Shown here piece after piece: positions 1 to 9,700 of a DNA stretch of 56,309 bases (the first letter of the stretch is position 1; every line of letters begins with the position of its first letter). Source of the DNA: Sphingobium faniae. GTDB taxonomy: Bacteria > Pseudomonadota > Alphaproteobacteria > Sphingomonadales > Sphingomonadaceae. The stretch spans positions 1 to 56,309 of the forward strand of contig FMTU01000018.1 in the NCBI GenBank assembly GCA_900100475.1. Direction: 5' to 3'. Under the pieces are notes generated by a model that was given only the letters and a program-made list of their open reading frames with translations, was not told the origin of the DNA and ran no database searches. The position numbers were made by a program, and so were the translations under genes.

Positions 1-19
1 TAGGGTCAGGACTCACTGA

Positions 20-409
20 TCAGAGCCAGAAGATGACGGTGGCTGCCAGGGCGATGGCGGAGAAGAAAACCGTTGGACACCGGTCGTAGCGGGTCGCGAC
101 GCGGCGCCAGTCCTTGAGGCGCCCGAACATGATCTCGATACGGCTGCGGCGTCTGTACCGGCGCTTGTCGTATTTGACGGGCTTGTGTCGAGATTTTCGA
201 CCTGGGATGCAGGGTTCGATACCCTTCGCCTGCAAGGCATCCCTGAACCAGTCGGCGTCATAACCACGATCGCCGAGCAGCCATCGCGCCTTTGGCAGAT
301 CGTCCAGCAGCGCTGCCGCACCGGTGTAATCGCTGACCTGACCAGCGGTCATGAAGAAGCTGAGCGGGCGGCCGTTTGCGTCGGTGACTGCGTGAAGCTT
401 CGTGTTCAT
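20..409 (-). CDS. IS5-family transposase, OrfB (catalytic part)
   Basis: This frame holds the second catalytic aspartate (GDRGYDADWFRDAL) and the glutamate signature RSRIEIMFGRLKDWRR of IS5 DDE transposases. The first ATG is at 409, but the frame stays open upstream to just after the A/G run at 445-453, where a TAA closes it. The protein is therefore most likely made by frameshifting from OrfA and not from its own start. No internal stop or deletion is seen, so the element may be active. Confidence 0.85.
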   Translation of the reverse strand: MNTKLHAVTDANGRPLSFFMTAGQVSDYTGAAALLDDLPKARWLLGDRGYDADWFRDALQAKGIEPCIPGRKSRHKPVKYDKRRYRRRSRIEIMFGRLKDWRRVATRYDRCPTVFFSAIALAATVIFWL

Positions 410-429
410 GCCGCCTTTGGTGCGGCCGA

Positions 430-792
430 TCAGCCGCCCGAGATCCCCCTTTTAACCCGCAGGCTTGATGCCGTGCGGTGCGCCTTCAAATAGGTCGCAT
501 CGATCATGACGGTCTTCGGATCAGCACCCTCGGCGGCCAACCCTTCCATCATGCGGAGGAAGACACCCATCTCACCCCAGCGCTTCCACCGGTTGTACAG
601 CGTCTTGTGCGGACCATAGTCCTTCGGCGCATCCCGCCATCGCAGCCCATTGCGATTGACGAAAACGATGCCGCTCAACACCCGCCTATCATCAACGCGC
701 GGTTTGCCGTGGCTCTTGGGAAAATAGGGCCGCAGACGCGCCATCTGCTCTTCCGTCAGCCAGTACAGGTCGCTCATCCTCAGTCTCCTCAC
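430..792 (-). CDS. IS5-family transposase, OrfA (N-terminal part)
   Basis: This 120-residue frame carries the DUF4096-like N-terminal region of IS5/IS427 transposases: a YWLTEEQMARLRPYFP-type start, then LSGIVFVNRNGLRWRDAP and the first catalytic aspartate in MIDATYLKAHRT. It ends at 430 just after a run that reads AAAAGGGGG on the coding strand (445-453). The second frame opens exactly at that run, which is the usual programmed -1 frameshift layout of this IS group. The full transposase would be an OrfA-OrfB fusion. The frame relation is read directly from sequence; use of the frameshift is inferred from the family. Confidence 0.85.
   Translation of the reverse strand: MRRLRMSDLYWLTEEQMARLRPYFPKSHGKPRVDDRRVLSGIVFVNRNGLRWRDAPKDYGPHKTLYNRWKRWGEMGVFLRMMEGLAAEGADPKTVMIDATYLKAHRTASSLRVKRGISGG
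445..453 (-). promoter_or_regulatory. Probable -1 ribosomal frameshift site of the transposase
   Basis: The coding (minus) strand reads AAAAGGGGG where OrfA and OrfB overlap. OrfB is in the -1 frame relative to OrfA, and its frame is closed by a TAA immediately before the run, so any fusion must slip here. No stimulatory structure was assessed. Confidence 0.6.
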
Positions 793-906
793 GGAGCCTG
801 AATCAGATTGTGCGTCTCACATCAATGGGTCCTGAGCCTAGAGGCCATTCGGTTCCAAGTGGGTGTGGTCAAAATGGGGTCAAAATCTGCACCACCCCAC
901 AATATC

Positions 907-948
907 GTTGTTAAAACAACCGCTTAGGAGGGGTAGAAGATCCCTCCT
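907..948. repeat. Two adjacent hairpins downstream of the left IS
   Basis: GTTGTT-AA-AACAAC (907-920) and AGGAGGG (926-932) / CCCTCCT (942-948) lie side by side, followed by GCTACCA. They sit in the 221-base gene-free spacer between the IS end and the 108-aa gene. They may be a fragment of a structured RNA or simply a terminator of a gene disrupted by the IS. Confidence 0.35.
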
Positions 949-1061
949 CCGCTACCATTCCACATTTCTCATTTGCAGCATTCCGCCTGCGGAGCGGAGC
1001 GGGATTGGCTCGTCAATCGTTGTATGTCGCGTTATTGGATAAGTGGAGAGGAGCCACTGGA

Positions 1062-1388
1062 ATGACGACGATCTCTGACAAGGACAAGAAGCGACACTTC
1101 GACCTGACCAATGTCGGCCTGCGGGCGCAGGCTACGGCGACGGGCCTGCTGCAACTTTGCAGGGAATTGCAGCGCGCGAATATACTCGATGAGGAAGCGG
1201 TGGAACGGATCAAGGTCGCCATCGCCCATGAAATCGAAATATCCGCCCCGCGCGCGATCATTTCGCAAAACTATCGGCAGGATATCCGGAACCGGCTGGA
1301 CCAGTTGTTTGCAGGTGAGGGGAATATCGGTTCCGCCGACGCACTTAATTTCGAAACCGCCGACGAACAGGCCAGTTCGCGAAAATAA
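1062..1388 (+). CDS. Hypothetical small protein, 108 aa
   Basis: I do not recognise a family. The ATG at 1062 is chosen over an in-frame TTG at 1005 because GGAGAGGAG lies about 8 bases upstream of it. The product is soluble, highly charged and probably mostly helical, with no signal peptide or membrane segment. It begins with a lysine/aspartate-rich stretch (SDKDKKRHFD) followed by an amphipathic helical region. It stands alone between an IS element and a converging serine hydrolase gene, and a hairpin follows at 1397-1425. Codon use matches the surrounding core genes. Confidence 0.7.
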   Translation: MTTISDKDKKRHFDLTNVGLRAQATATGLLQLCRELQRANILDEEAVERIKVAIAHEIEISAPRAIISQNYRQDIRNRLDQLFAGEGNIGSADALNFETADEQASSRK

Positions 1389-1396
1389 ACATCGCT

Positions 1397-1433
1397 CGCC
1401 CCGGCTTTGGCAGAAGCACGGGGCGTCCTCTTT
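1397..1433 (+). terminator. Stem-loop terminator between convergent genes
   Basis: CGCCCCG (1397-1403) pairs with CGGGGCG (1419-1425) and is followed by TCCTCTTT. It lies between the stop of the 108-aa gene and the 3' end of the converging serine hydrolase gene, so it may serve the plus strand mainly. Confidence 0.55.
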
Positions 1434-2635
1434 CAACCAGCGCCGCCGCCATATCGCTTCGCCAGCGCTTCCCTTGCCCCTGCGCGAATTTCGGCGCGGA
1501 CGGGATGGGTGCTGGACGGCAGATGCTGGGTCATGAAGATCGCGATCATCCGCTCGACCGGATCGACGAGGAACCAGGTCGAGAAAATGCCGCCCCAGCT
1601 ATAATCCCGGCTTTCCAGCCCCATGGCAAAGCCGAGGCCAAAGCCCATTCCGGCATAGTCGACTTCGCTGAACATCCCCGTCGACATGCTTGCAAGGTCG
1701 CGGCCGCCCGGCAGGCGGTTGGTCCGCATGGCCTCGACCGTTTCGGGCCGCAACAGCCGCGCACCGTCCAGTTCTCCCCCGCGCAGCAACATCCTCGCGA
1801 AGCGATGATAATCCGCCGTCGAGGACACCAGCCCTCCCCCGCCCGACCGGAATTGCAGCGGGCGGCTCCAACTGCTCCACGCCCCCCGGTCGCTGAGCGC
1901 GATGCCCGTGCCGGTGAACCGCCATGCGTCGGTCAGCCGGTCCACCCGGTCGGGGGGCACGGTGAAGAAGCTGTCGGGCATCCCCAAAGGATCGAATATC
2001 CGCGCCCGGAACAGGCTCTCCAGATCCATGTCCGTCAGCCGCTCGACCACCACCCCGAGCACATCGGTCGAGACCGAATAATTCCAGTTCTCTCCCGGTT
2101 GAAATTCCAGCGGAATGTCGGCGAGCGCGGCGATGAAGTCGTCGGACGACCGTTTTTGCTGAAACTCGTCCAGCCCCGCCGCCCGATAGCGCGCGTCGAT
2201 CGGCGTGCGGCCCTGCAAGCCATAGGTCAGGCCGGAAGTGTGGCGCAGCAGGTCAATCATCCGCATCGGCCTTTCGAGCGCCTTGCCTTCCAACCCTACC
2301 CGCAGCCGAGAAAATTCAGGGATGACATCCGTCACCGGATCGTCGAGCGTCACCAGCCCCTGTTCCACCAGCATCATGAACGCGACCGACGTCACCGGCT
2401 TGGTCATGGAAGCGATGCGGAACAGCGCGTCCTCGCGCAGCGGCTCGCCCGTCGCGCGCGCGCTGCCCCGGCTCACCGACAGGACTGTGCGCTCGTCCCG
2501 CGAAAGGAGCATCTGCATGTGCGGCAATTTCCCGCTCGCCACATAGCTGCGGTCCAGATGCTCGACAAGAGCGTCCAGCCGATCCGGGTCGATGCCCACA
2601 TCCCGCGCCGCTTCCCGATCCGTCCATCCTGCCAT
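1433..2635 (-). CDS. Serine hydrolase, beta-lactamase / class C family
   Basis: The 400-residue protein has the serine beta-lactamase-like (PF00144) fold signature: catalytic SMTK at about residues 76-79, HTSGL at 132-136 and a Y-S-V second motif at about 186-188. The family contains esterases, carboxypeptidases and EstB-like enzymes; the natural substrate cannot be told from sequence. I see no clear signal peptide, so a cytoplasmic enzyme is likely. The ATG at 2635 is preferred because GGGAG lies 5 bases upstream; an ATG at 2650 is possible. It is divergent from the ECF sigma gene. A much longer open frame upstream is an antisense artefact over sigF/fecR-like genes. Confidence 0.88.
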   Translation of the reverse strand: MAGWTDREAARDVGIDPDRLDALVEHLDRSYVASGKLPHMQMLLSRDERTVLSVSRGSARATGEPLREDALFRIASMTKPVTSVAFMMLVEQGLVTLDDPVTDVIPEFSRLRVGLEGKALERPMRMIDLLRHTSGLTYGLQGRTPIDARYRAAGLDEFQQKRSSDDFIAALADIPLEFQPGENWNYSVSTDVLGVVVERLTDMDLESLFRARIFDPLGMPDSFFTVPPDRVDRLTDAWRFTGTGIALSDRGAWSSWSRPLQFRSGGGGLVSSTADYHRFARMLLRGGELDGARLLRPETVEAMRTNRLPGGRDLASMSTGMFSEVDYAGMGFGLGFAMGLESRDYSWGGIFSTWFLVDPVERMIAIFMTQHLPSSTHPVRAEIRAGAREALAKRYGGGAG

Positions 2636-2770
2636 ATGCGCTCCCGCCATTCCCGAAGCGCTAAAGCAGCGAGGCGCGGAGGTAAACCTCTGCCGTTCTC
2701 GCCTTCCCGATTGCCAAGACCCTGCCCGCGCCTCTATTGCATCGGCTGAACGGCAAGCACTGGACCCTGA

Positions 2771-3289
2771 ATGGACATGGCGACGGGCCTTTCCGCAATC
2801 TTCCTGCAAAACCGCCCCGTCCTGCTGCGCTTCCTGCGTGCGCGCGGCGCGGGCGAGGATGCGGAGGACATGTTGCAGGACATGTGGATGAAGCTGGAGG
2901 CGAAGGATCTGGGGCCGGTGGCCGATCCGCTGCCCTATCTCTATCGCATGGCCAATAATCTGATGCTGGACCGTTACCGTTCCAGTATCCGCCGCGAAAA
3001 ACGCGAGCATGACTGGGCGGGCGGCGCGGGCGGCGTGATGGCCGACGCGAGCGAGAACATCGCCATCGACGAACGCATGATCCTGACGCAGCGGCTGGAG
3101 GAAGCCCGCGCCGTGCTGCGCGAGCTTGGCCCGCGCGTCGAACTGGTATTCCGCCGCTTCCGCATCGAAGGCGTGGGCCAACGCCTGATCGCGCAGGAAC
3201 TGGGCGTCAGCCTCACCACGGTGGAGAAGGATCTGCAAAAGGCCTATCGCGCCATGATCGCCCTCAAGCAAAGACTGGATACGGAATGA
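2771..3289 (+). CDS. ECF RNA polymerase sigma factor, FecI-like
   Basis: The 172-residue protein has sigma region 2 (about residues 15-75, including the EDAEDMLQDMWMKL stretch and RMANNLMLDRYR) and region 4 helix-turn-helix (RLIAQELGVSLTTVEKDLQKAY, about 135-160). The length and the absence of region 3 fit ECF factors. It sits directly before a FecR-like anti-sigma gene and a TonB receptor with a signalling domain, the usual order of FecI systems, so it probably directs transcription of the receptor and autotransporter downstream. Start: ATG at 2771 or 2777, neither with a strong ribosome-binding site. A short palindrome, GAGGT-AA-ACCTC (2679-2690), lies upstream between the divergent genes. 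Confidence 0.88.
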   Translation: MDMATGLSAIFLQNRPVLLRFLRARGAGEDAEDMLQDMWMKLEAKDLGPVADPLPYLYRMANNLMLDRYRSSIRREKREHDWAGGAGGVMADASENIAIDERMILTQRLEEARAVLRELGPRVELVFRRFRIEGVGQRLIAQELGVSLTTVEKDLQKAYRAMIALKQRLDTE

Positions 3290-3326
3290 GCGCGGCGGCG
3301 GCGTCAAAGCCTGCAAGGGGTGCACA

Positions 3327-4283
3327 ATGAACAGGGCCGATGCCATGATCCATGAGGATGCGCTGCTGTGGATGGTCCGCACGCGCGATCCGGAATTTGT
3401 CGACTGGGAAGGCTTTACCGCATGGCTGGAGGTCGATCCGGCCCATGGGACGGCCTATGACGCGCTGATGGCGCAGGATGCGGAACTGGCCGGGATCATT
3501 CCCGCCGATCCGGTCCCCATGCTCGCGCCCGCCAATGACGCGGGCCATCCCGCCGAGCGGCGCTGGCGGTCGATGCGCTGGATCGGCGGCGGCGCGGTCG
3601 CGGCGGCGCTGGTGGCGGCGGTGTCGCTCAGCGTCATGAACCGGAGCGACATCTACACGGTCACGACCGCGCCCGGCGAAATACGCACCATCGCGCTGGA
3701 CGACGGCACGAAGATCGACGTGAACGGCGGCACGACGCTCCGGCTTGACCGCAAGAACCTGCGATTCGCCGCGCTCGACAGCGGCGAAGCGGCCTTCACC
3801 GTGCGGCATGACGAAGCCCATCCCTTTCGCGTGACCGTGGGCGACGATCTGTTCGAGGATGCCGGGACCGTCTTCAACATCGTCCGCAGCGATGCCTCGA
3901 CCCGCATCGGCGTGTCGGAAGGCAAGGTGATCTACAATCCCCGCGCCGAAGCCATCGCCCTTCCCGCTGGCCGCGCCCTGACCGAAGATGCCACCGGCGT
4001 GAAGGTCATGAACATCGCGCCCGAAGCCGTGGCGAGCTGGCGCAACGGGCGGCTGGTCTATGCCAACGCCCCCATCGGCGAGGTCGGCGAGGATATCGCC
4101 CGCTCCATCGGCGTGCGCCTGTCCACCACGCCGGGCGCGGCGGCGATGCGCTTCACCGGCACCATCGCGCTGGATCGCGACCCGGCGCGCTTCTTTGCCG
4201 GAGCCGCGCCCCTCATGGGATTGACCGCCGTTCGTCAAGGCGACGGATGGCTGCTGAAGGAAGGGGATGGTCCGCAAAGCTGA
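3327..4283 (+). CDS. FecR-like transmembrane anti-sigma regulator
   Basis: The 318-residue protein has an N-terminal cytoplasmic DUF4880-like segment (residues about 10-55, with DALLWMVRTRDPEFVDWEGF), one membrane helix at about 85-104, and a periplasmic FecR domain (about 110-205, including SGEAAFTVRHDEAHPFRV). The C-terminal part resembles the domain that contacts the receptor's STN domain. It would hold the sigma factor at the inner membrane until the receptor signals. AAGGGG precedes the ATG at 3327 by about 8 bases. Its end overlaps the receptor gene by 17 bases, which supports one transcript. Confidence 0.88.
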   Translation: MNRADAMIHEDALLWMVRTRDPEFVDWEGFTAWLEVDPAHGTAYDALMAQDAELAGIIPADPVPMLAPANDAGHPAERRWRSMRWIGGGAVAAALVAAVSLSVMNRSDIYTVTTAPGEIRTIALDDGTKIDVNGGTTLRLDRKNLRFAALDSGEAAFTVRHDEAHPFRVTVGDDLFEDAGTVFNIVRSDASTRIGVSEGKVIYNPRAEAIALPAGRALTEDATGVKVMNIAPEAVASWRNGRLVYANAPIGEVGEDIARSIGVRLSTTPGAAAMRFTGTIALDRDPARFFAGAAPLMGLTAVRQGDGWLLKEGDGPQS

Positions 4284-6702
4284 CGTCCTTTTCGTCACCG
4301 CCCTCGCCATAGCGGCCGCGATGCCAGCGCGGGCGGCGGACAGACAGGCTATCGATCTCGCCCCCGGCAGGCTGGGCGAGGCGGCGATCGCGCTCGGCCG
4401 TCAGACAGGGGCCAGCATCGGCATGTCGGACCAATCGCTCGCGGGCATAGCGACCCCCGCCGTGCGCGGCCGCATGTCGGCCGAGGCGGCGCTCAAACGC
4501 CTGCTCAAGGGCAGCGGCGCTTCCATCCGGCGAATCGACGGGCGGACGTTCCGCATCGTGCGCTCTCCCCCTCCCCCGCGCTCCATGCCCAAACCGCCCG
4601 CCGCTGCCCCCGGCGCATTCGCCACAGCTCCACCGCCGGCGGAGATCGTCGTTACCGCCTCCAAACGCGATGTGCCGCTGCCGCGCTATGCGGGCATGGT
4701 GAACATGGTGAATGGCGACCTGTTCGGCAGTGGCGAAGCGGCAGGCGGATCGGCCGCGCTGCTGTCCCGCGTGGCGAGCCTCAGTTCGACCCATGCCGGA
4801 TCGGGCCGCAACAAGCTCTTCATCCGCGCCATGGCGGATTCAGGCGTGGCCGGGCCGACGCAGGCGACGACGGGGCAATATCTGGGCGACATGCGCCTCA
4901 ACTATGCCGCGCCCGATCCGGACCTGCGCCTCTACGACATGCGCGGGGTGGAGGTGCTGGAAGGACCGCAGGGCACACTTTACGGCGCCGGATCACTGGG
5001 CGGCATCGTCCGCATGATCCCCAACCCGCCCAATCTGGGGGAAGCGGGCGGCCAGGTTTCGGCGGGCGTCTCCGCCACGCAGCATGGCGATCCGGGCGGC
5101 GACCTGTCCGCCGTGGTGAACCTGCCCATCGTGCCGGAAAAGATGGCCCTGCGCGTCGTCGGCTATGGCGTGCAGGAGGGCGGCACAATCGACGACCGGC
5201 GGCGGGGCCTTGACGATGTCAACCGCACGCGCATCTACGGTACGCGCGCGGCGCTGCGCTTTGCCCCCGATGATGGCTGGACCATCGACCTGAGCGGCCT
5301 TTACCAGCGCATCAATGGCAGGGACGCGCAATATGCGGCCCGCGACGCCGGACGGCTGACCCGGGAATCGAGCGTAGCCCAGCCCTATCATTCCGACTAT
5401 CTGTTGCTGAACGCGCGGGTAGAGCGGCAATGGGACGATATGCGCTTCGTGTCGTCCACCGGCTATGTCCGCAACATCCTCGCCGAAAGCTATGACGCGA
5501 CCCAGCCCGGCGGCCCGCCCGCCCTGTTCCGCCAGAGGAACAAGGTGGAGATATTCTCGACCGAAAACCGGCTGGTGCGCGATCTGGACAATGGCCTTGG
5601 CTGGATATTGGGCGCGTCCTGGCTGGAAAGCACGTCCGACATCCATCGCTCGCTGACCTCCTACGGCATGGCGGCGTTCCAGCCGCAGATCATTCCCGGC
5701 GTCCCGATGCTGGGCCGGGGGATGCCCGCCACCGCGACGGGCGTCCGCAACCGGATCAGGGAAGCGACGATCTTCGCCGAAGCATCGTTCGAGCCGGTCA
5801 AAGGGTTGATCGCCACGCTGGGCGGACGGCTGACCAACAGCCGCCTGTCGGGCGAGGCGAACGATCCCATCTCCCTGCTCGCCGCGGCCGACATCGCCTA
5901 TGCCGAAGCACAGGCCGATCGCAGTGAGACCATCTTCCTGCCGTCCGCCTCCCTGCTGTCCGACGCGCTGCCCGGCGTCACGCTCTATCTCAAGTTCCAG
6001 CGGGGGTTCCGCCCCGGCGGCCTCGCCATGGACGACCAGCGCATCCAACGCTTCCGCAACGATCGCGTGTCGACGCTGGAAGCCGGTTTCCGCAAGGGCG
6101 TGCCGGGCCGCGATCCCGTCGCGATTTCCGCCAATGTCGCCTGGACGGACTGGCGCGACATCCAGGCGGACGTGACCGACCGCATCGGCCTGCCCTCCAC
6201 CGCCAATATCGGGGACGGCCGCATCTATACGGTCGAGGGCCGCATCGTGCTGCGCCCCATGGCAAAGCTCACCATCGACGGCAGCCTGATCTATAATGAC
6301 AGCCGCCTCGATCAGCCCGCGCAGTTCCTGCGGACGCTCAGCTATGACGGGCGCAAGCTCTCTTTGCCCAATGTAGCAGACATATCCGGGCGGCTGGCGG
6401 TCGATTATCGCGCGCCGGTCAGCGATCTCCTGTCGCTCCACCTGTCGGCCTCGGCGCGCTATGTCGGCAAGTCGCGTCTGGGCGTCGGCCCGATCCTCGG
6501 CCGCGAACAGGGCGATTATGTCGACACCGCCCTTTCCGCCAGCCTGACGCGCGGCCCGTTCCAATGGTCCCTGTCCCTCACCAACCTGCTCGACAGCAAC
6601 GGCAACCGCTTTTCGCTGGGAACGCCCTTCGATCTGCGGACGGATTATGTCACGCCGCTGCGTCCCCGCACCATCCGCCTCGGGCTGGATTTCGCCTTTT
6701 GA
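4267..6702 (+). CDS. TonB-dependent receptor with STN signalling domain
   Basis: The 811-residue outer-membrane protein has a signal peptide ending near MPARA-AD (residue 24), then an STN domain (about 25-100) as in FecA-type transducers. A linker rich in proline and alanine leads into a plug domain beginning EIVVTASKR with a VLEGPQGTLYGAGSLGG motif. The rest is a 22-strand-type barrel ending in LDFAF, with terminal Phe. The substrate is unknown; FecIR coupling usually goes with iron chelates, but sphingomonads also use such receptors for sugars and aromatics. GAAGGA lies about 6 bases before the ATG. No terminator is visible before the autotransporter gene downstream. Confidence 0.9.
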   Translation: MVRKADVLFVTALAIAAAMPARAADRQAIDLAPGRLGEAAIALGRQTGASIGMSDQSLAGIATPAVRGRMSAEAALKRLLKGSGASIRRIDGRTFRIVRSPPPPRSMPKPPAAAPGAFATAPPPAEIVVTASKRDVPLPRYAGMVNMVNGDLFGSGEAAGGSAALLSRVASLSSTHAGSGRNKLFIRAMADSGVAGPTQATTGQYLGDMRLNYAAPDPDLRLYDMRGVEVLEGPQGTLYGAGSLGGIVRMIPNPPNLGEAGGQVSAGVSATQHGDPGGDLSAVVNLPIVPEKMALRVVGYGVQEGGTIDDRRRGLDDVNRTRIYGTRAALRFAPDDGWTIDLSGLYQRINGRDAQYAARDAGRLTRESSVAQPYHSDYLLLNARVERQWDDMRFVSSTGYVRNILAESYDATQPGGPPALFRQRNKVEIFSTENRLVRDLDNGLGWILGASWLESTSDIHRSLTSYGMAAFQPQIIPGVPMLGRGMPATATGVRNRIREATIFAEASFEPVKGLIATLGGRLTNSRLSGEANDPISLLAAADIAYAEAQADRSETIFLPSASLLSDALPGVTLYLKFQRGFRPGGLAMDDQRIQRFRNDRVSTLEAGFRKGVPGRDPVAISANVAWTDWRDIQADVTDRIGLPSTANIGDGRIYTVEGRIVLRPMAKLTIDGSLIYNDSRLDQPAQFLRTLSYDGRKLSLPNVADISGRLAVDYRAPVSDLLSLHLSASARYVGKSRLGVGPILGREQGDYVDTALSASLTRGPFQWSLSLTNLLDSNGNRFSLGTPFDLRTDYVTPLRPRTIRLGLDFAF

Positions 6703-6797
6703 ACGATAAGTGAATATTCCGGCACGGGATTTCATCCGCAAGGCCGTCTCAACCGCATAGGCGCGCATCATGACAGCGCCCACGCAGAGGAGACATC

Positions 6798-9700
6798 ATG
6801 CGACATCTCTTGGCCTGCACGGCCATCTCGCCCGTTCTGGCGGCTCTTGCCGCTGCGCCCGCCTTCGCTGAAACCAAGATCGATTCCAGCACCACCACGG
6901 CGGTCCGGACATCGACTGCCGCCAATGGCGCGGCGGACGACCTCACCGTCACGTCCAATGGCTCCATCACGCTCACCAGCGGCGCGGCCATCACGCTCGA
7001 CAGCAACAACAAGGTCGCCAACGCGGGCAAGCTGACGATCGACGACGCCAATAATGTCACCGGCATCCTGGTGACGTCCGGCACGACAGGCGCCATCGCC
7101 AACAGCGGCACCATCACCCTGACGGAAGATTACACCGCCAAGGACGAAGATGATGATGGCGACATCGACGGCCCTTTCGCCAAGGGCACGAACAAGAAAG
7201 GCATCTGGGTCCAGTCCGGCGCGGCCCATGCGGGCGCCATCGACCATAGCGGCACCATCACCATCGAAGGCAATCAGTCGTCGGGCATCCGCGTCGACGC
7301 TCCGCTGACCGGCCATCTTTCCACCAGCGGCGCCATCAACATGGTGGGCGACGACAGCTATGGCGTGCTGGCGCATGACGTGACCGGCAATGTCACGCTG
7401 CGGGGCACGACCAGCGTGCAGGGCGCGAACAGCGTGGGCGCGGCGCTGCTGGGCGATGTCGATGGCGCGGTCAAGATTCAGGGGACCATCGCCAGCACCG
7501 GCTATCGCTCCACCAGTCGCCCCGGCGACATCAGCAAGCTCGACGCCGACGACCTGCTGCAAGGCGGATCGGCGGTCCGCATCGCGGGCAATGTGACCGG
7601 CGGCATCATCTTCGACGTCCCGCCCACGCGCACGGACGAGGATGATGAAGACGACACCGACATCGACGATGACGGCCTGACCGACAGCAGCGAAGGCAGC
7701 GCGGCCATCGTCACCTACGGTTCGGCCGCCGCCGTCCGGATCGGCGCGGAGGATCGCGACACCAGCATCGGCGCGGTCGCCGCCGAAAGCTCCGGCTATG
7801 GCCTGATCGTCAAGGGGGCGATCAGCGGCAACGGCGTCTATGACGGGGTGGACGCCAACGGCCTCGTCATCGGCGGGCTTGGCGGCGACGTCACCGTGAC
7901 AAAGGGCGTGCTGGTCGCGGGCAATGTTTCCGCCGTCTCCTATGACAGCAACGCGACGGCCCTGCGCCTGGGTTCGGGCGCGACTGCCGACAGGCTGGAG
8001 ATTTCCGGCACGGTGGGCGCGAGCGGCTCCAGCAAGGACGGCACCTCCGCCCGCGCCATCGTGATCGACGCGGGCGCGCACGCCAGCGCCATCGCCGTCA
8101 GCGGCACGGTGCAGGCCGCCGCGGGCAGCAATGAAAAAGGCACGGCGGTCGCCATCGTCGATTCTTCCGGCACCGTCTCCGCGCTCGCCAACACCGGCAA
8201 GATCAGCGCGACCGGGGCCAAGGCCGGGTCGAACATCGCCATCGACTTCAGCGCCAACACCTCCGGGGTAACAATCGGCCAGTCGCTCGCGTCCGAAACC
8301 GCCAGCGCGCCGTCCATTATCGGCGACGTCCGGCTGGGGTCAGGCCATGACGTCATGACCGTCTCGGCCGGAACCATCACCGGCGACATCGCCATGGGCG
8401 CGGGCGATGACAGCCTCGCCCTGTCCGGCACCGCCAGCCACAGCGGCAATATCGCTTTCGGCGCCGGAACCGGGACGCTCTCACTCGCCGACAAGGCGTC
8501 CGTCACCGGCGATGTCGATTTCGCGGGCCAGAACAGCAGCATGACCCTGTCCGGCACGTCCAGCTTCACCGGAAAGCTCGCGGGCAGCGGCAACACGGCG
8601 CTGGTGCTGAACGGCGGCACGCTGAACGCGACCAATAGCGGATCAGTGGCGCTGGCCTCGCTTCAGGCCGGGTCCGGCTCGGTCATCGGCGTCACCATCG
8701 ACGGCGCGAACGGCACGCACACCGTCTATGACGTGGCGGGCGCGGCCAGCTTCGCCGAAGGATCGCAGGTCAAGGCGACGATGACCAACGTCAAGGGCGC
8801 GGCGGGCGACTATGTGATCGTGCGCGCCGGATCGCTCAGCGGTTCGCCCTCCCTCTCCGGCGCCACGCTGCTCCCCTATATGTTCAAGGGCAGCGTGACC
8901 TCCGACAGCGGCACCGGCGAAGTCACCCTGTCGGTCGGGGCGAAGAGCGTCGCGGAACTCGGCCTCGCCGGGTCGCAGGCGCGGGCCTATGGCGCGATCT
9001 TCGACGCGCTCGACAATGACGGCGCGGTCGCCAACGCCTATCTGGGCATCGCGGACGGCGATACGCTGAAGGCGACCCTGCAACAGATGCTGCCCGACCA
9101 TGCGGGCGGCACCTTCGAAGCCGTCACCTCCGGCTCCCGCGCCACCGCGCGCATCCTGTCCGATCCGGGCGGCATCTACCGCGCCAAGGACGGGCGGCTG
9201 GGCTTCTGGCTGCAACAGGTCGCGTTCGGCGGTTCGAAAAGCGTGGGCAGCACCGCCTCCTACGACATCAACGGCTGGGGCGCGAGCGCGGGCGTCGAAT
9301 ATCTGACCGGCATCGGCGCGTTCGGCGGCTCCTTCGCCTATATCCACGGCAGCGATTCCAAGGGCGGCAATAGTCTGGCGGTCGATTCCGACCAGTTCGA
9401 GCTTGCGGCCCACTGGCGCGGCGATTTCGGCCCGCTTCAGGGCTTCGCCCGTATATCCGCCGCGCATGTCGACTTTTCCGGCACGCGGCATTTCGCCAGC
9501 GGCACCGTCACCCGCACGGCCGAAGGCGACTGGTCTGGCAAGCTCTATTCCGCCACGGCGGGCGTTTCTTATGAAAAGCGCATGGGCCGCCTGTCGCTGC
9601 GCCCGGCGGCGGGGATCGACTATTACCGCCTCAAGGAAAAGGGTTATGCCGAAAGCGGCGGCGGCGACGCCTTCAACCTCACCGTGCTGGGCCGCACCAG

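Larger units (their letters stand above)
3..838 (-). mobile_element. IS5-family (IS427-like) insertion sequence, complete
   Basis: The ends form an imperfect terminal inverted repeat: the left end reads GGGTCAGGACTCACTGAT and the reverse complement of the right end reads GGCTCAGGACCCATTGAT, so 15 of 18 positions match. A TA dinucleotide lies just outside each end (1-2 and 839-840), as expected for the target duplication of the IS427 group. The element is about 836 bp and is filled by a two-frame transposase on the minus strand. It looks intact. The left flank is missing because the window starts at the element. Confidence 0.88.

Noticed and set aside
907..958. A complete tRNA-Ser or tmRNA gene near the left IS
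   Set aside because: Only a stem resembling a T arm and a CCA-like end are present; the T loop has nine bases and no acceptor partner is visible.
2636..3382. A long N-terminal extension of the serine hydrolase frame (total 649 codons)
   Set aside because: It runs antisense through the sigma-factor and fecR-like genes, has no family resemblance, and a good start with a ribosome-binding site exists at 2635.
4993..6783. 596-codon minus-strand frame opposite the TonB receptor
   Set aside because: No recognisable domain, and the receptor frame is well supported by plug and STN motifs.
6703..6797. An ECF-type promoter before the autotransporter gene
   Set aside because: A GTCTC element is present but no convincing -35 at proper spacing; read-through from the receptor gene is simpler.
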